Notes: a model not told the origin generated them from the letters alone. A stretch of DNA of 64,000 nt from Vreelandella sp042466685 (GCF_042466685.1 NZ_CP170448.1:1054001-1118000); one strand, 5' to 3'. Shown: positions 50,923 to 60,102, numbered from the stretch's first letter. A program made the numbers and translations.

Positions 50923-51036
50923 TTAGCCTAAATAGGCTTTCAGCGCTTCGACTGCGGCACGATGCCACTGAGCATTCAAGCTCCAGAACTCTAGAACTTC
51001 ATTATCGCGTGCAGGGGGGGTTATTAAAACAGTCAT
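50923..51036 (-). CDS. Small protein of 37 residues, unknown family (paralogue 2)
   Basis: I do not recognise this family. The frame begins MTVLITPPARDNEVLEFW and ends RAAVEALKAYLG. A perfect AGGAGG lies 8 bases before the ATG, a consensus TATAAT lies about 30 bp upstream, and a terminator follows. It is homologous to the gene at 50468. No signal peptide or membrane helix is seen; the C-terminal half looks like an amphipathic helix with tryptophans. Function is unknown. Confidence 0.8.
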   Translation of the reverse strand: MTVLITPPARDNEVLEFWSLNAQWHRAAVEALKAYLG

Positions 51037-51067
51037 TGTGCGGTCCTCCTATTGGGACGACACCTCC

Positions 51068-51073
51068 ATTATA
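51068..51073 (-). promoter_or_regulatory. Consensus -10 box for the 37-codon gene
   Basis: The minus strand reads TATAAT here, 32 bp before the start codon of the small gene at 50923. No clear -35 hexamer could be fixed. Confidence 0.5.
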
Positions 51074-51192
51074 GTCTATTTTTGTTGCGGTGCAGCATTT
51101 CTTGGTATAACACCGTCGTTGTGCGACAAAGTGTCTTAGGCTGAGTAGGATTGGTTAGGGTACTTAATTAGGTATTTGCTATGGAGAGCCCT

Positions 51193-51954
51193 ATGCGTTT
51201 GCGTATTTTGTCTGATCTACACCTGGAATTTTTTGACGGCAACCGCGAGCTGCCTGAGGTGGAGGCCGATGTAGTGGTTCTGGCGGGGGATATTCACCGT
51301 AAGAGCGAAGGGCTTGCCTGGGCGCGCCACCAGTTTCCAGACACGCCGATTATCTATGTACCAGGCAACCATGAGTTCTACGGTACCTGCATGCCGCTGC
51401 TACGTGATGAGCTGGCTCTCGAAGCCGAGCGGCTCGACATTGAACTGCTGGATAATCGTGCCATTACCCTCAACGGCACACGTTTTTACGGAACTACGCT
51501 ATGGACTGATTTTGCGCTATACGCCGGTGATCCAACTCAAGATCCCGCTGATACGGAGTCCAAGGCGCTACGCTACATGCCCGATTTTAAAATCGCTCAA
51601 ACTTCGCCCGGGGTAACGCTCACACCTCAGGCAAGTCAGCAGGTGCACGCTGAAGCACTCGCTTGGCTTGAAGGCGAACTTTCCCAACCTTTTGACGGCC
51701 CGAAAGTGGTGGTTAGCCACCACGCCCCGCTGCACGACTGCATCCCTGAACAATATTTAGGTGATGCGCTTTCACCCGCCTTTGCTTCCAATCTGCCTCA
51801 TCTCATGGGCAAGATGGATATATGGGTTCATGGACATGTTCACGAGCCCGTAGATATTCTGCGTAATGGCACGCGTGTCATTGCCAACCCCGGCGGATAT
51901 CCTTATGAGTTTACGCCAGAGCTGTTTAAGCCAGGCTATGTGATTGATATATAA
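51193..51954 (+). CDS. Calcineurin-like metallophosphoesterase
   Basis: A 253-residue phosphoesterase. The metal-binding motifs run in order: LSDLHLEF (D and H), VLAGDIH, PGNHEFY, VVSHHAPLH and WVHGHVHEP. The substrate is unknown. The ATG at 51193 follows GGAGAG by four bases and begins right at the domain; the ATG at 51181 is less likely. It appears monocistronic. Confidence 0.88.
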   Translation: MRLRILSDLHLEFFDGNRELPEVEADVVVLAGDIHRKSEGLAWARHQFPDTPIIYVPGNHEFYGTCMPLLRDELALEAERLDIELLDNRAITLNGTRFYGTTLWTDFALYAGDPTQDPADTESKALRYMPDFKIAQTSPGVTLTPQASQQVHAEALAWLEGELSQPFDGPKVVVSHHAPLHDCIPEQYLGDALSPAFASNLPHLMGKMDIWVHGHVHEPVDILRNGTRVIANPGGYPYEFTPELFKPGYVIDI

Positions 51955-52024
51955 AACAAATAAATCAGTCGATTAGTATTTTTAAGAGGTGATTGATCCA
52001 CCGCTGGCCCTCAGGCTGGTAAGT

Positions 52025-52108
52025 GCTACTTTGGTTTAATTTTCACCACTGCAGCTTGCGTCTGAAAGTCATGCTACTTATCTTCTTGTTTGTATGATGT
52101 ATGACATA
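52025..52108. promoter_or_regulatory. Conserved 84-bp upstream element, copy A (gudD operon)
   Basis: This block aligns without gaps to 57790-57873 with 64 of 84 positions identical. The invariant parts are GCTACTTTGGTTTAA, GCTTGC, TACTTATCTTCT and TTGTATGATGTATGACATA. The last contains GTATGAC, a GT-N3-AC core as bound by FadR-type GntR regulators. It lies about 170 bp before gudD, in a 321-bp spacer in which nothing else was recognised. Confidence 0.65.
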
Positions 52109-52275
52109 TTGGTCTGAATAATTGGATCGCCTATGCCAAGCAACGAAGAGTGGGTTTGAGTTTAAAAGTCTTTGATTGACCAACAAGGGCTGTGTTTGCC
52201 CACCTTCGTTTTTTAAATGCGGCAATGAGCGGGATCCTGATCTGCGCGCTGACACCGCCTAATGGAGAATTGTTT

Positions 52276-53616
52276 ATGTCGAGTCACGACACTCCCACGA
52301 TAACCGATATGCAGGTCATTCCCGTGGCAGGGCGCGATAGCATGTTGCTCAATATCGGTGGAGCGCACTCGCCGTATTTTACCCGCAACCTGGTTATCCT
52401 CAAAGATAGCCACGGTAATGTAGGGGTGGGTGAAGCCCCCGGTGGCGAAACGATTCAAACGTCTCTTGAGCAGTCGCGAGAGATGGTAGTCGGTCAGTCG
52501 ATCGGAAAAATGCGCTCCATAATCGCGTCGTTACACAATGCCGGGCGGAGTGCCGATTTTGAAGATTTCGGTAAAGGATCCTGGACATTTGAGCTACGCA
52601 TCAATGCAGTTGCCGCGCTTGAAGCGGCATTACTTGATTTGATGGGTAAGTTTCTGGGAGTGCCGGTGGCAGAGCTGCTAGGCAACGGCAAGCAGCGTGA
52701 CAGCGTTGACGTGCTGGGATACTTATTCTTTATCGGTGATGGACATGCTACGCCTCTGGATTTCCGCCGTGGCACCGGGGGCTTGAATCACGACTGGTAC
52801 CGTTTGCGCGACGAGGCGGCCATGACCCCTCAACACATTGTTGAGCTAGCTCAGGCGGCGCATGATCGATACGGCTTTAAAGACTTTAAGTTAAAGGGCG
52901 GTGCTCTGGCTGGCGAGCAAGAAATAGCGGCCGTCACGGCGCTGCACAATACGTTTCCGGAGGCGCGCACGACCATTGACCCTAACGGTGCTTGGTCGCT
53001 CGAAGAGGCGATCTGGCTGTGCAAGGATCTCCACGGAGTGATTGCCTACGCAGAGGATCCTTGCGGGGCGGAACAAGGCTTCTCCGGTCGCGAGATTTTA
53101 GCTGAGTTTCGCCATGCCACCGGGTTGCCTGTTGCCACCAACATGGTAGCCACCAACTGGCGGGAAATGGCCCACGCGCTGATGCTGCGCTCAGTCGATA
53201 TTCCATTAGCCGACCCTCACTTCTGGACACTTTCCGGTGCTGTACGAGTCTCTCAGCTTTGCCAGGATCATGGTATGACCTGGGGCTCGCACTCCAACAA
53301 TCATTTCGATATTTCGCTTGCCATGTTCGCCCAGGTGGGGGCTGCCGCCGTGGGGCGTACAACTGCGCTTGATACCCACTGGATATGGCAGGAGGGCGAC
53401 GCTCGTCTGACTCACAACCCGCCGGAGGTTGTGGGTGGCAAAGTGGCCGTCACCGATGCGCCGGGGCTGGGTGTAGAGATCGACATGAAGGCCATTGAAG
53501 AGGCTAACAGGCTCTATCGTTCACTGCCTGCTGGAGCTCGGGATGATGCGATGGCAATGCAGTATTTGATAGATGACTGGAAGTTTGATCCGAAAAAACC
53601 AGCGTTGGTGCGCTGA
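52276..53616 (+). CDS. gudD: Glucarate dehydratase (enolase superfamily, GudD/GudX type)
   Basis: A 446-residue enzyme closely matching E. coli GudD and GudX. It contains ITDMQVIPVAGRDSMLLNIG, the catalytic KxK in DFKLKGG, metal ligands in TIDPNGAW, AEDPCGAEQG and ATNM, and the histidine in WGSHSNNHFDIS. It dehydrates D-glucarate (or L-idarate) to 5-keto-4-deoxyglucarate. The segment DFEDFGKGSWTFELRINAVA is nearer GudX than GudD. It heads the operon gudD-tctC-tctB-tctA. A paralogue begins at 63729. Confidence 0.92.
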   Translation: MSSHDTPTITDMQVIPVAGRDSMLLNIGGAHSPYFTRNLVILKDSHGNVGVGEAPGGETIQTSLEQSREMVVGQSIGKMRSIIASLHNAGRSADFEDFGKGSWTFELRINAVAALEAALLDLMGKFLGVPVAELLGNGKQRDSVDVLGYLFFIGDGHATPLDFRRGTGGLNHDWYRLRDEAAMTPQHIVELAQAAHDRYGFKDFKLKGGALAGEQEIAAVTALHNTFPEARTTIDPNGAWSLEEAIWLCKDLHGVIAYAEDPCGAEQGFSGREILAEFRHATGLPVATNMVATNWREMAHALMLRSVDIPLADPHFWTLSGAVRVSQLCQDHGMTWGSHSNNHFDISLAMFAQVGAAAVGRTTALDTHWIWQEGDARLTHNPPEVVGGKVAVTDAPGLGVEIDMKAIEEANRLYRSLPAGARDDAMAMQYLIDDWKFDPKKPALVR

Positions 53617-53652
53617 GCAAATACCCTAAATGTGACAAAGAAGGACATTACA

Positions 53653-54597
53653 ATGAATAAAATAGTACTCAATTTATCTGTTGCGTCAGCGATGCTGGCC
53701 AGCACCGGTGCATTTGCCGAATATCCTGAGAAAAACATCGACATGATCGTGCCCTTCTCAGCCGGCGGCGGTAACGATACCTTCGTTCGCGCACTACAGC
53801 CGCTACTGGAAGAAAAGCTCGATACCAACTTGGTTATCCGCAATATCTCGGGCGGCGGCGGCGCTGTGGGGCTGACGCGTGCTCAGGCATCAGAGGCAGA
53901 TGGCTATACCTTGGCTGCCGCCAGTAATGCCTTGCTGACCTTGGAGGCGTTGGGCAATGTCGACTTTACCCACGAAGATTTTGATTTTGTCGCCAAAATT
54001 CTTGAAGAGCCCTATGTCATCGCTGTTGGTGAAGACAGTGAATACGCCGACTTGGACGCTATGGTCGAGGCTGCGAAGGAAGGCACCTCGGTGCAAGTTG
54101 GCGTTTCGGGTGTAGGATCCTCCGCTCACATTGCCGCGGTGGCGTTTGCTGATACCGCTGAAGTCGATTTTAACTTTATTCCCTATCCTGGTGGCTCTGA
54201 GACTATCGCCGCTGCTATGGGAGGGCACGTGGATGCCGTGGTGCTAGGTGGGGCAGAACTTCGCTCGGCTCTGGAGTCAGGTCGTTTGAAAGCCCTTGGT
54301 ATGTCCTACAGTGAGCGTAGCGAGTCGCTGCCCGATGTCCCAACTTTCCAAGAGGAAGGCTACAACCTGTCTTTGACAGTATGGCGTGGTATCGCGGGGC
54401 CTGATGGCCTCCCGGAAGAAGCTAAGGAAGCGTGGGTCAATGCCATTAAAGAAATTGTAGAAGAAGGTTCCTTCGAAGAGACCGCCTCGAATCTGGGCTT
54501 GGATATTGTACCGCTGTATGGAGACGAGCTAGAGGCGTTTATCGCCGAATCGGCGGAAATAATGAAACAAAGTGCTGGCGACTTAGCTGCTAAATAA
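53653..54597 (+). CDS. TTT transporter substrate-binding protein (TctC/Bug family), first set
   Basis: A 314-residue Bug-family periplasmic receptor. A signal peptide ends at GAFAE, followed by YPEKNIDMIVPFSAGGGNDTF (the ligand-binding loop) and later GVSGVGSSAHIAAVAF and NFIPYPGGSETIAAAMGGHVD. AAGGA precedes the ATG at 53653. It lies 36 bp after gudD and is followed by tctB and tctA. The likely cargo is glucarate or a related aldarate. Confidence 0.92.
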   Translation: MNKIVLNLSVASAMLASTGAFAEYPEKNIDMIVPFSAGGGNDTFVRALQPLLEEKLDTNLVIRNISGGGGAVGLTRAQASEADGYTLAAASNALLTLEALGNVDFTHEDFDFVAKILEEPYVIAVGEDSEYADLDAMVEAAKEGTSVQVGVSGVGSSAHIAAVAFADTAEVDFNFIPYPGGSETIAAAMGGHVDAVVLGGAELRSALESGRLKALGMSYSERSESLPDVPTFQEEGYNLSLTVWRGIAGPDGLPEEAKEAWVNAIKEIVEEGSFEETASNLGLDIVPLYGDELEAFIAESAEIMKQSAGDLAAK

Positions 54598-54616
54598 AAT
54601 AAGGAGTTAGGGACTG

Positions 54617-55132
54617 ATGGCAACGGATATAGGTAAACCGATCTTTGATCTGTTTCTTGTGGTGGCATCGGCAATTGGGTTTTATATGGCCACTACGCTG
54701 CCAGCAGTCAGCATGGCGGGGGGGCTTTCCCCCGCTTCTTTTCCAAAACTGATTTCTGGCTTGGTTTTTGTATGTGCCGTGCCCTGCTTAATACGTGATT
54801 CTTACGAATGGCTTGTTGCAAGGCGAGTGAGTAAAGCCGAAACAAACCTTAATGCCACTGCTTCGAAGAAAGGCGCACTGCAGTGGCTGACCATCGTGGC
54901 TTTGATTATTGTTTATATCAATTTGTTCGAGCGGTTGGGGTATCTCGTAAGCACAGCGCTGTTTTGCTTCTTTAATGTCGTTTTCCTTGTTGTAGTTAGC
55001 GGTGAATTCAAGAAGTTAAGCAATAGCCGTAAACTGCGAAACTTGGCAGCTTATATAATTTTCTCGGTCGTATTGTCATTGGTTATTTATTATGTATTTA
55101 CCGAACTGTTCAATATCCCGCTACCGGATTGA
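54617..55132 (+). CDS. TTT transporter small membrane subunit (TctB), first set
   Basis: A 171-residue, four-helix TctB protein; the ASFPKLISG motif near residue 37 and NLFERLGYLVSTALF are typical. AAGGAG precedes the ATG. It is the middle gene of the tctCBA set. Confidence 0.88.
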   Translation: MATDIGKPIFDLFLVVASAIGFYMATTLPAVSMAGGLSPASFPKLISGLVFVCAVPCLIRDSYEWLVARRVSKAETNLNATASKKGALQWLTIVALIIVYINLFERLGYLVSTALFCFFNVVFLVVVSGEFKKLSNSRKLRNLAAYIIFSVVLSLVIYYVFTELFNIPLPD

Positions 55133-55147
55133 TGAAGGAGAAGTGAG

Positions 55148-56656
55148 ATGCTGATGGGATATATGGAAGGTTTGGGGTTAGTCTTTCAGTTCGGAACATT
55201 ACTGGCAATCGCTGGGGGAACCTTCCTTGGCATCATCATGGGGGTACTGCCTGGCTTAACGTCGGCGATGGCGATAGCGCTATTATTGCCGGTAACCTTT
55301 GGAATGCCGCCTGTGATGGGTATTGGTATGCTGCTGGGTACCCTGTGTGGCGCTGGTGCCAGTGGCTCGATACCCGCCATATTGCTGAATATTCCAGGGA
55401 CGCCATCCTCGGTCGCGACGACGTTCGACGGCTTCCCAATGGCTCAAAAAGGGGAAGCGGGGAGAGCCCTGGGGTTGGCAATTGTTGCCTCTTTCTTTGG
55501 CGGTGTCGCTAGTATGGTGGTGTTAAGTCTTCTCGCACCACCCATCGCTGAATTTGCATTGCGATTTGGTGCTGCGGAGTATTTTTCGCTGAGCATTTTC
55601 GGGCTAGTCATTATTGCTTCTGTTGCGGGCAAGTCCCTCCTTAAAGGTTTGATTGCAGGCCTGATAGGTTTCTTTTGCTCTACCATCGGTACCGATCCTA
55701 TTGCGGGGGTCGACCGTTTTACGTTTGGGCAGCTTTCTTTATTGACCGGGATTAACCTTTTACCGGCGCTGATTGGGTTATTCGCTGTGTCACAAGTGCT
55801 GAAAGATGCCTTCGAATATGACCCCGCCAGTAAACTTCAGAATACCCCCCATAAGGTCGATATTGCACGCCCGCGGTTTATTGAAACGCTGCGCAATTGG
55901 CGTGCCCTTCTCGTCGGTATCGTGTCTGGATCTGTCGTGGGCCCAGTGCCTGGCGCTGGGGGCAGTATCGCCTCGCTGGTAGCCTATGACCAAGCACGTC
56001 GCTTTTCTAAAACACCTGAAAAGTTTGGTAAGGGTCATGGTGCTGGCATTGTCTCTGTTGAGAGCGCGAACAATGCGTTGTTAGGTGGGGCGTTAATTCC
56101 GACGCTTGCGCTGGGCATCCCTGGCGAGGCCGCGACGGCCGTTCTGTTGGGTGGTTTGATGATTCAAGGCGTTACACCAGGGCCGATGCTATTTGAAAAC
56201 CAGAGCGGCATTATTTACGGGATATTTTTAGCGTACTTAGTCGCTAACTTCTTCATGCTTATCATCATGTGTTTAGGCATCAAGCTGTTTGTTCGTGTAC
56301 TGCTAGTGCCAAGAAAACAGTTGATATCGGCTATCATTGTTTTTTGTTTTATCGGTGTTTATGGCGTTGATGGGGATGTGTTTAACCTCTACATAATGCT
56401 GGCTTTTGGGTTGCTCGGCTATTTTCTCAATCGATATGGCTTTGGAACCGCTCCGGTAATACTGGGTTTAATTCTGGGGCCGATAGCGGAATCTAACCTG
56501 AGGCGGGGGCTGCAGACCTTCGGTGGTGATTGGACACCGTTTTTCACCCGGCCCATCAGCGTTACCTTTTTAGTCATCGCCTTAGGGTTGCTGGCGCTGA
56601 CACTGTGGCAGAACTACCGTACTCGACAGCAAAGCACGGCATCTGGCGCTGCTTGA
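55148..56656 (+). CDS. TTT transporter large membrane subunit (TctA), first set
   Basis: A 502-residue TctA permease with 11-12 helices. The signature GTFLGIIMGVLPGLTSAMAIAL is near residue 22, ILLNIPGTPSSVATTFDGFP near 80, and the inverted copy GSVVGPVPGAGGSIASLVAYD and ALIPTLALGIPGE in the second half. With TctB and TctC it makes a cation-coupled carboxylate importer. A terminator follows. Confidence 0.93.
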   Translation: MLMGYMEGLGLVFQFGTLLAIAGGTFLGIIMGVLPGLTSAMAIALLLPVTFGMPPVMGIGMLLGTLCGAGASGSIPAILLNIPGTPSSVATTFDGFPMAQKGEAGRALGLAIVASFFGGVASMVVLSLLAPPIAEFALRFGAAEYFSLSIFGLVIIASVAGKSLLKGLIAGLIGFFCSTIGTDPIAGVDRFTFGQLSLLTGINLLPALIGLFAVSQVLKDAFEYDPASKLQNTPHKVDIARPRFIETLRNWRALLVGIVSGSVVGPVPGAGGSIASLVAYDQARRFSKTPEKFGKGHGAGIVSVESANNALLGGALIPTLALGIPGEAATAVLLGGLMIQGVTPGPMLFENQSGIIYGIFLAYLVANFFMLIIMCLGIKLFVRVLLVPRKQLISAIIVFCFIGVYGVDGDVFNLYIMLAFGLLGYFLNRYGFGTAPVILGLILGPIAESNLRRGLQTFGGDWTPFFTRPISVTFLVIALGLLALTLWQNYRTRQQSTASGAA

Positions 56657-56693
56657 AGTCCATGACCGCCATTCGAGGCGGCTGGGGTGTTGA

Positions 56694-56719
56694 AGCCCAC
56701 TCGCGGAGTGGGCTTTTTT
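56694..56719 (+). terminator. Rho-independent terminator between tctA and the yiaK-like gene
   Basis: AGCCCACTC pairs with GAGTGGGCT (9 bp, 3-nt loop) followed by six T. The next gene starts only 17 bp further, with no room for a separate promoter, so this probably acts as a partial terminator reducing yiaK-like expression. Confidence 0.8.
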
Positions 56720-56736
56720 AATGGTGGGGGTAAGTG

Positions 56737-57747
56737 ATGGCTAACATCGATTTTGAGACGTTGCGAAGTACGATTGAAAAATCACTATTGAAGGCGGGGC
56801 TAAAGCCCGCTGATGCTGAGACCTGCGCGCGAATCCATGCTGAAAGTACCCGCGACGGCGTGTATTCGCATGGTATCGGGCGGGTTCCGCGTTTCATTGA
56901 GTACGTCGGGAAAGGCTGGGTCGATATCGACGCTAAGCCAAGCCTTGTTCAGCGACTGGGGGCGATTGAGGTGCTGGATGGAGGTTTTGGAATAGGCGTG
57001 GTCAACGCACTCCATGCCACAGAACGGGCCATTGCACTTGCGCGTGAACACGGTATGGGGCTGGTGGCGTTACGTGATACAACCCACTGGATGCGGGGCG
57101 GAAGCTATGGTTGGCATGCGGTTGAGCAGGGGTTCGCTACGATTATGTGGACCAATACCGAGTCGTGCATGCCTGCCTGGGGTGGTGCTTCCCAATCGAT
57201 TGGCAATAATCCGTTGGTGATGGCCGTACCGCATAGCACCGGGCCTCTGGTGCTTGATATGGCAATGTCTCAGTTCTCCTATGGGAAGCTACAGACGACT
57301 CAGTTGAAGGGCGAGCAATTGCCCGTTGACGGTGGTTTTGATGAGCGTGGAGCGTTGAGCCGTGATCCTGAAGCGATCGCTACGACGCGTCGCTTGCTGC
57401 CGACCGGGTACTGGAAAGGTTCTGGGTTGTCGATTCTACTAGATGCGTTAGCAGCACTGCTCGCTCAAGGGCGTCCTAGCCATGCCATTGATAAGGTTCA
57501 GCGCGGCAGTGGTGGCGGTTGCAGCCAAGTGTATATGGTGTTTGACCCTGAGCAATTCGGCGGCCGCGAAGCTTGCGATAGCATTGTCGAAGGCATTCAG
57601 TCTCATCTAGCCACCACCACGCCTGCCGAGCCGGGGCGCTCAGTGCGCTGGCCAGGCGAGTCGACCGCTGAACAGCGATATGGAGAGAGGCCGATTGTTA
57701 TCGATGACATGCTATGGCGCTCTGTTTGTGAGCTTGCAGGTGACTAG
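56737..57747 (+). CDS. YiaK-type dehydrogenase (malate/lactate dehydrogenase-2 family)
   Basis: A 336-residue NAD(P)-dependent reductase. Strong similarity to E. coli YiaK (2,3-diketo-L-gulonate reductase) is seen in RDGVYSHGIGRVPRFIEYV, GLVALRDTTHWMRGGSYGW, MSQFSYGKLQTTQLKG, LPVDGGFDERG and LPTGYWKGSGLSILLD. The true substrate in a glucarate locus is not known; a keto-acid derived from an aldonate or aldarate is plausible. GGGGG precedes the ATG, and a terminator separates it from tctA. Confidence 0.85.
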   Translation: MANIDFETLRSTIEKSLLKAGLKPADAETCARIHAESTRDGVYSHGIGRVPRFIEYVGKGWVDIDAKPSLVQRLGAIEVLDGGFGIGVVNALHATERAIALAREHGMGLVALRDTTHWMRGGSYGWHAVEQGFATIMWTNTESCMPAWGGASQSIGNNPLVMAVPHSTGPLVLDMAMSQFSYGKLQTTQLKGEQLPVDGGFDERGALSRDPEAIATTRRLLPTGYWKGSGLSILLDALAALLAQGRPSHAIDKVQRGSGGGCSQVYMVFDPEQFGGREACDSIVEGIQSHLATTTPAEPGRSVRWPGESTAEQRYGERPIVIDDMLWRSVCELAGD

Positions 57748-57789
57748 TTAAATGCACTTTATCTCTCAACAGGTTTACAGAGTATGGCT

Positions 57790-57873
57790 GCTACTTTGGT
57801 TTAAATTTCGATAGTTCTGCTTGCACCCTGGGAGCAGGATACTTATCTTCTAGGTTGTATGATGTATGACATA
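57790..57873. promoter_or_regulatory. Conserved 84-bp upstream element, copy B (kdgD operon)
   Basis: This aligns without gaps with 52025-52108 (64 of 84 identical), including TTGTATGATGTATGACATA at 57855-57873. It lies about 65 bp before kdgD, so the two operons are probably controlled by one regulator. Confidence 0.65.
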
Positions 57874-57938
57874 AGGTTGTTGGCTAGCTAATGATGTCTG
57901 CTCATTCAGTGGTCAACACATTTTAAAGAGGGCGCAAA

Positions 57939-58856
57939 GTGACGTTTTCAAGACAAGAAGTAACAAAAGCCATCGGCGATGGCCTGCTATCGTTCCCGAT
58001 TACCGATTTCGATAGTCAAGGTCGTTTCGATGAAGCGAGCTACCGCAAGCGGCTTGAGTGGTTTATCAGCCACGAGATCTCGGCGGTCTTCGTCGCGGGT
58101 GGTACTGGCGAGTTTTTCAGTCTTTCGCTGGATGAGTATCGCGAGATTGTTCGCGTCGCTGTCGAAGTAATCGACGGTCGCTTGCCCGTTATTGCCAGCG
58201 CGGGCTTAAGCGTTGAAGCCGGCAAGGCCTTTGCAAAAGCGGCCGAAGAGGCGGGCGCTGACGGCATTCTACTGATGCCGCCATACCTTACCGAGTGCCC
58301 GCAGGATGGCTTGGTGGAGTATGCCCGCCAGATTTGTGATGCCACGTCAGTCAACGTGATTTATTACAACCGCGGTAATGGCATCTTGAATGCTCATTCT
58401 GTTCAGCAGCTCGCCGACCAGTGTCCTAACTTGGTGGGGCTAAAAGATGGCAAAGGCGATATTCAGGCGCTCAACAAAATCGTCAAAACTGTGGGTGACC
58501 GTTTGGTGTATATCGGCGGCGTTCCCACGGCTGAAATTTTTGCCGAGGCCTATGTCTCCATTGGCGTAAATACCTACTCATCGGCTGTTTTCAACTTCGT
58601 GCCGGAGATGGCAGTGAAGTTCTACAAGGAGTTGCGTAAAGGTAATAAAGACGTTGTGAAACAGATCACTAACGACTTTTTTATTCCTTTCGTAGACCTC
58701 AGGGATCGAAAAGCGGGCTATGCCGTTAGCCTGATCAAAGCAGGCGCAGAGATTGTTGGCCGTCCCGCAGGCAGTGTTCGCGCGCCGCTGACAATGCCAA
58801 CCCAAGAGGAGTGTCAGGAGCTTAAAAAGCTGATTGATCGCGTTAAGTCCTCATAA
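57939..58856 (+). CDS. kdgD: 5-dehydro-4-deoxyglucarate dehydratase
   Basis: A 305-residue enzyme of the DHDPS/NAL superfamily. GLLSFPITDFDSQGRFDEAS is typical of KdgD/YcbC, FVAGGTGEFFSL is the carboxylate-binding loop, and the Schiff-base lysine is in GLKDGKGD near residue 169. It converts 5-keto-4-deoxyglucarate, the product of GudD and GarD, to 2-oxoglutarate semialdehyde with loss of CO2. It starts with GTG. The following dehydrogenase to 2-oxoglutarate is not in the window. Confidence 0.93.
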   Translation: MTFSRQEVTKAIGDGLLSFPITDFDSQGRFDEASYRKRLEWFISHEISAVFVAGGTGEFFSLSLDEYREIVRVAVEVIDGRLPVIASAGLSVEAGKAFAKAAEEAGADGILLMPPYLTECPQDGLVEYARQICDATSVNVIYYNRGNGILNAHSVQQLADQCPNLVGLKDGKGDIQALNKIVKTVGDRLVYIGGVPTAEIFAEAYVSIGVNTYSSAVFNFVPEMAVKFYKELRKGNKDVVKQITNDFFIPFVDLRDRKAGYAVSLIKAGAEIVGRPAGSVRAPLTMPTQEECQELKKLIDRVKSS

Positions 58857-58928
58857 ATGACTGAGTAGTACGCCACTCATCACTCAATAAGCCAAAACAA
58901 TTGAACAACGAGCGAAAGAGGTGAAAGT

Positions 58929-59984
58929 ATGATCATTGCTAAAAAAACAGTGACAAGTGTCGGATCCGCAGCGCTGATGGCAACGTTGAGCATCAGCTCT
59001 GGTGTGGCAATGGCCCAGGATGGCCCGTTGCGCGGTAATATTCGCGTGGTTATCGGCTCAACGTCCACCGGTGGAGACACTTATCAAAACTCTACCATTG
59101 TCGTGGATCACCTAGCTGAAAAGCTGGATCTCAACATGAAGGTGGATGCGGTGGGCGCAAGCTCTGCTTTTCGCACCCTCGACCGGGACTCGCGCGGCAA
59201 TACGCTGATGATCTTCCACGATCAGTCCTACCTTGGTCATCTATATGGCGTTGAGGGCTACGACGATATTTTTGAGAAGTATACCATTGGCCCGACCATT
59301 GCCATCAACCCCGGCAATGCCTACCTGGTGCCTAAAGACTCGCCTTACGAAACTCTCGACGACATCATCGCTGCCGTAGGCAATGGTGACACCGTGCGTG
59401 TTGCAATCCAGCCAGGTGGCGTCTCTGAGATTGGTTTCAGTGCCCTGAAAAATGCCATCGCCATTGAGCATCCCGGGCAGGAAGAGAACCTGGTCGCTGT
59501 TAACACCGGCTCTCAATCCGACAAAAACCAGCAACTGTTTGACGGTCAAGCTGACGTGATTAATGGCACCGTGCAGGCTAACGAGCAGTACACGCGGTTA
59601 CCTGAAGATGACCAAAAAGCGATGCGTTTTGTCTGGTTAACGGCCCGTCAAGACACCATTGAACAGGCGCCGGAAGAGGGGCTTGGGCAGACATCTCGCG
59701 AGCAGCTGCTGGAGTATGTAGAGCCGAACGTGCACGTCACCATGGGAGAGGACGAGAGCTTCACGTTCGATAAAGAGTTCTTCTTCCTCTACAACAAAGA
59801 CATGGATCCGGCGATTGTTGAGCAAATCGATGAAGCGCTAGCGGAGATCTACGAAGAGGGTGAAATACAGGAAATTCAGAAAAACGCCTTCTTTATCCCT
59901 AACTTCAAGCCTTCTGATGAAGCCTCTGAGTATCTTTCCGATAAAATGGCTCGCTACGAAGAAATCATCAATAACATCAAGTAA
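58929..59984 (+). CDS. TTT transporter substrate-binding protein, second set (long form)
   Basis: A 351-residue periplasmic receptor of the tripartite tricarboxylate class. A signal peptide ends at GVAMAQ; IRVVIGSTSTGGDTYQNSTI replaces the usual ligand loop, and the protein is about 30 residues longer than the Bug protein at 53653. AAAGAGG precedes the ATG. It heads the second transporter set, followed by tctB- and tctA-like genes and garD, so galactarate is a likely cargo. Confidence 0.83.
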   Translation: MIIAKKTVTSVGSAALMATLSISSGVAMAQDGPLRGNIRVVIGSTSTGGDTYQNSTIVVDHLAEKLDLNMKVDAVGASSAFRTLDRDSRGNTLMIFHDQSYLGHLYGVEGYDDIFEKYTIGPTIAINPGNAYLVPKDSPYETLDDIIAAVGNGDTVRVAIQPGGVSEIGFSALKNAIAIEHPGQEENLVAVNTGSQSDKNQQLFDGQADVINGTVQANEQYTRLPEDDQKAMRFVWLTARQDTIEQAPEEGLGQTSREQLLEYVEPNVHVTMGEDESFTFDKEFFFLYNKDMDPAIVEQIDEALAEIYEEGEIQEIQKNAFFIPNFKPSDEASEYLSDKMARYEEIINNIK

Positions 59985-60102
59985 AAGGTGTGGCACCTGC
60001 TATGTAGGCGGCCGGTGCCTCACCCATGCGTGAGCCGCTATAGAACCGCTATAGAAAGAACAATAGTAAGCAGGGTGTCTGCTGCTAATGCCCGGAGCCG
60101 TT

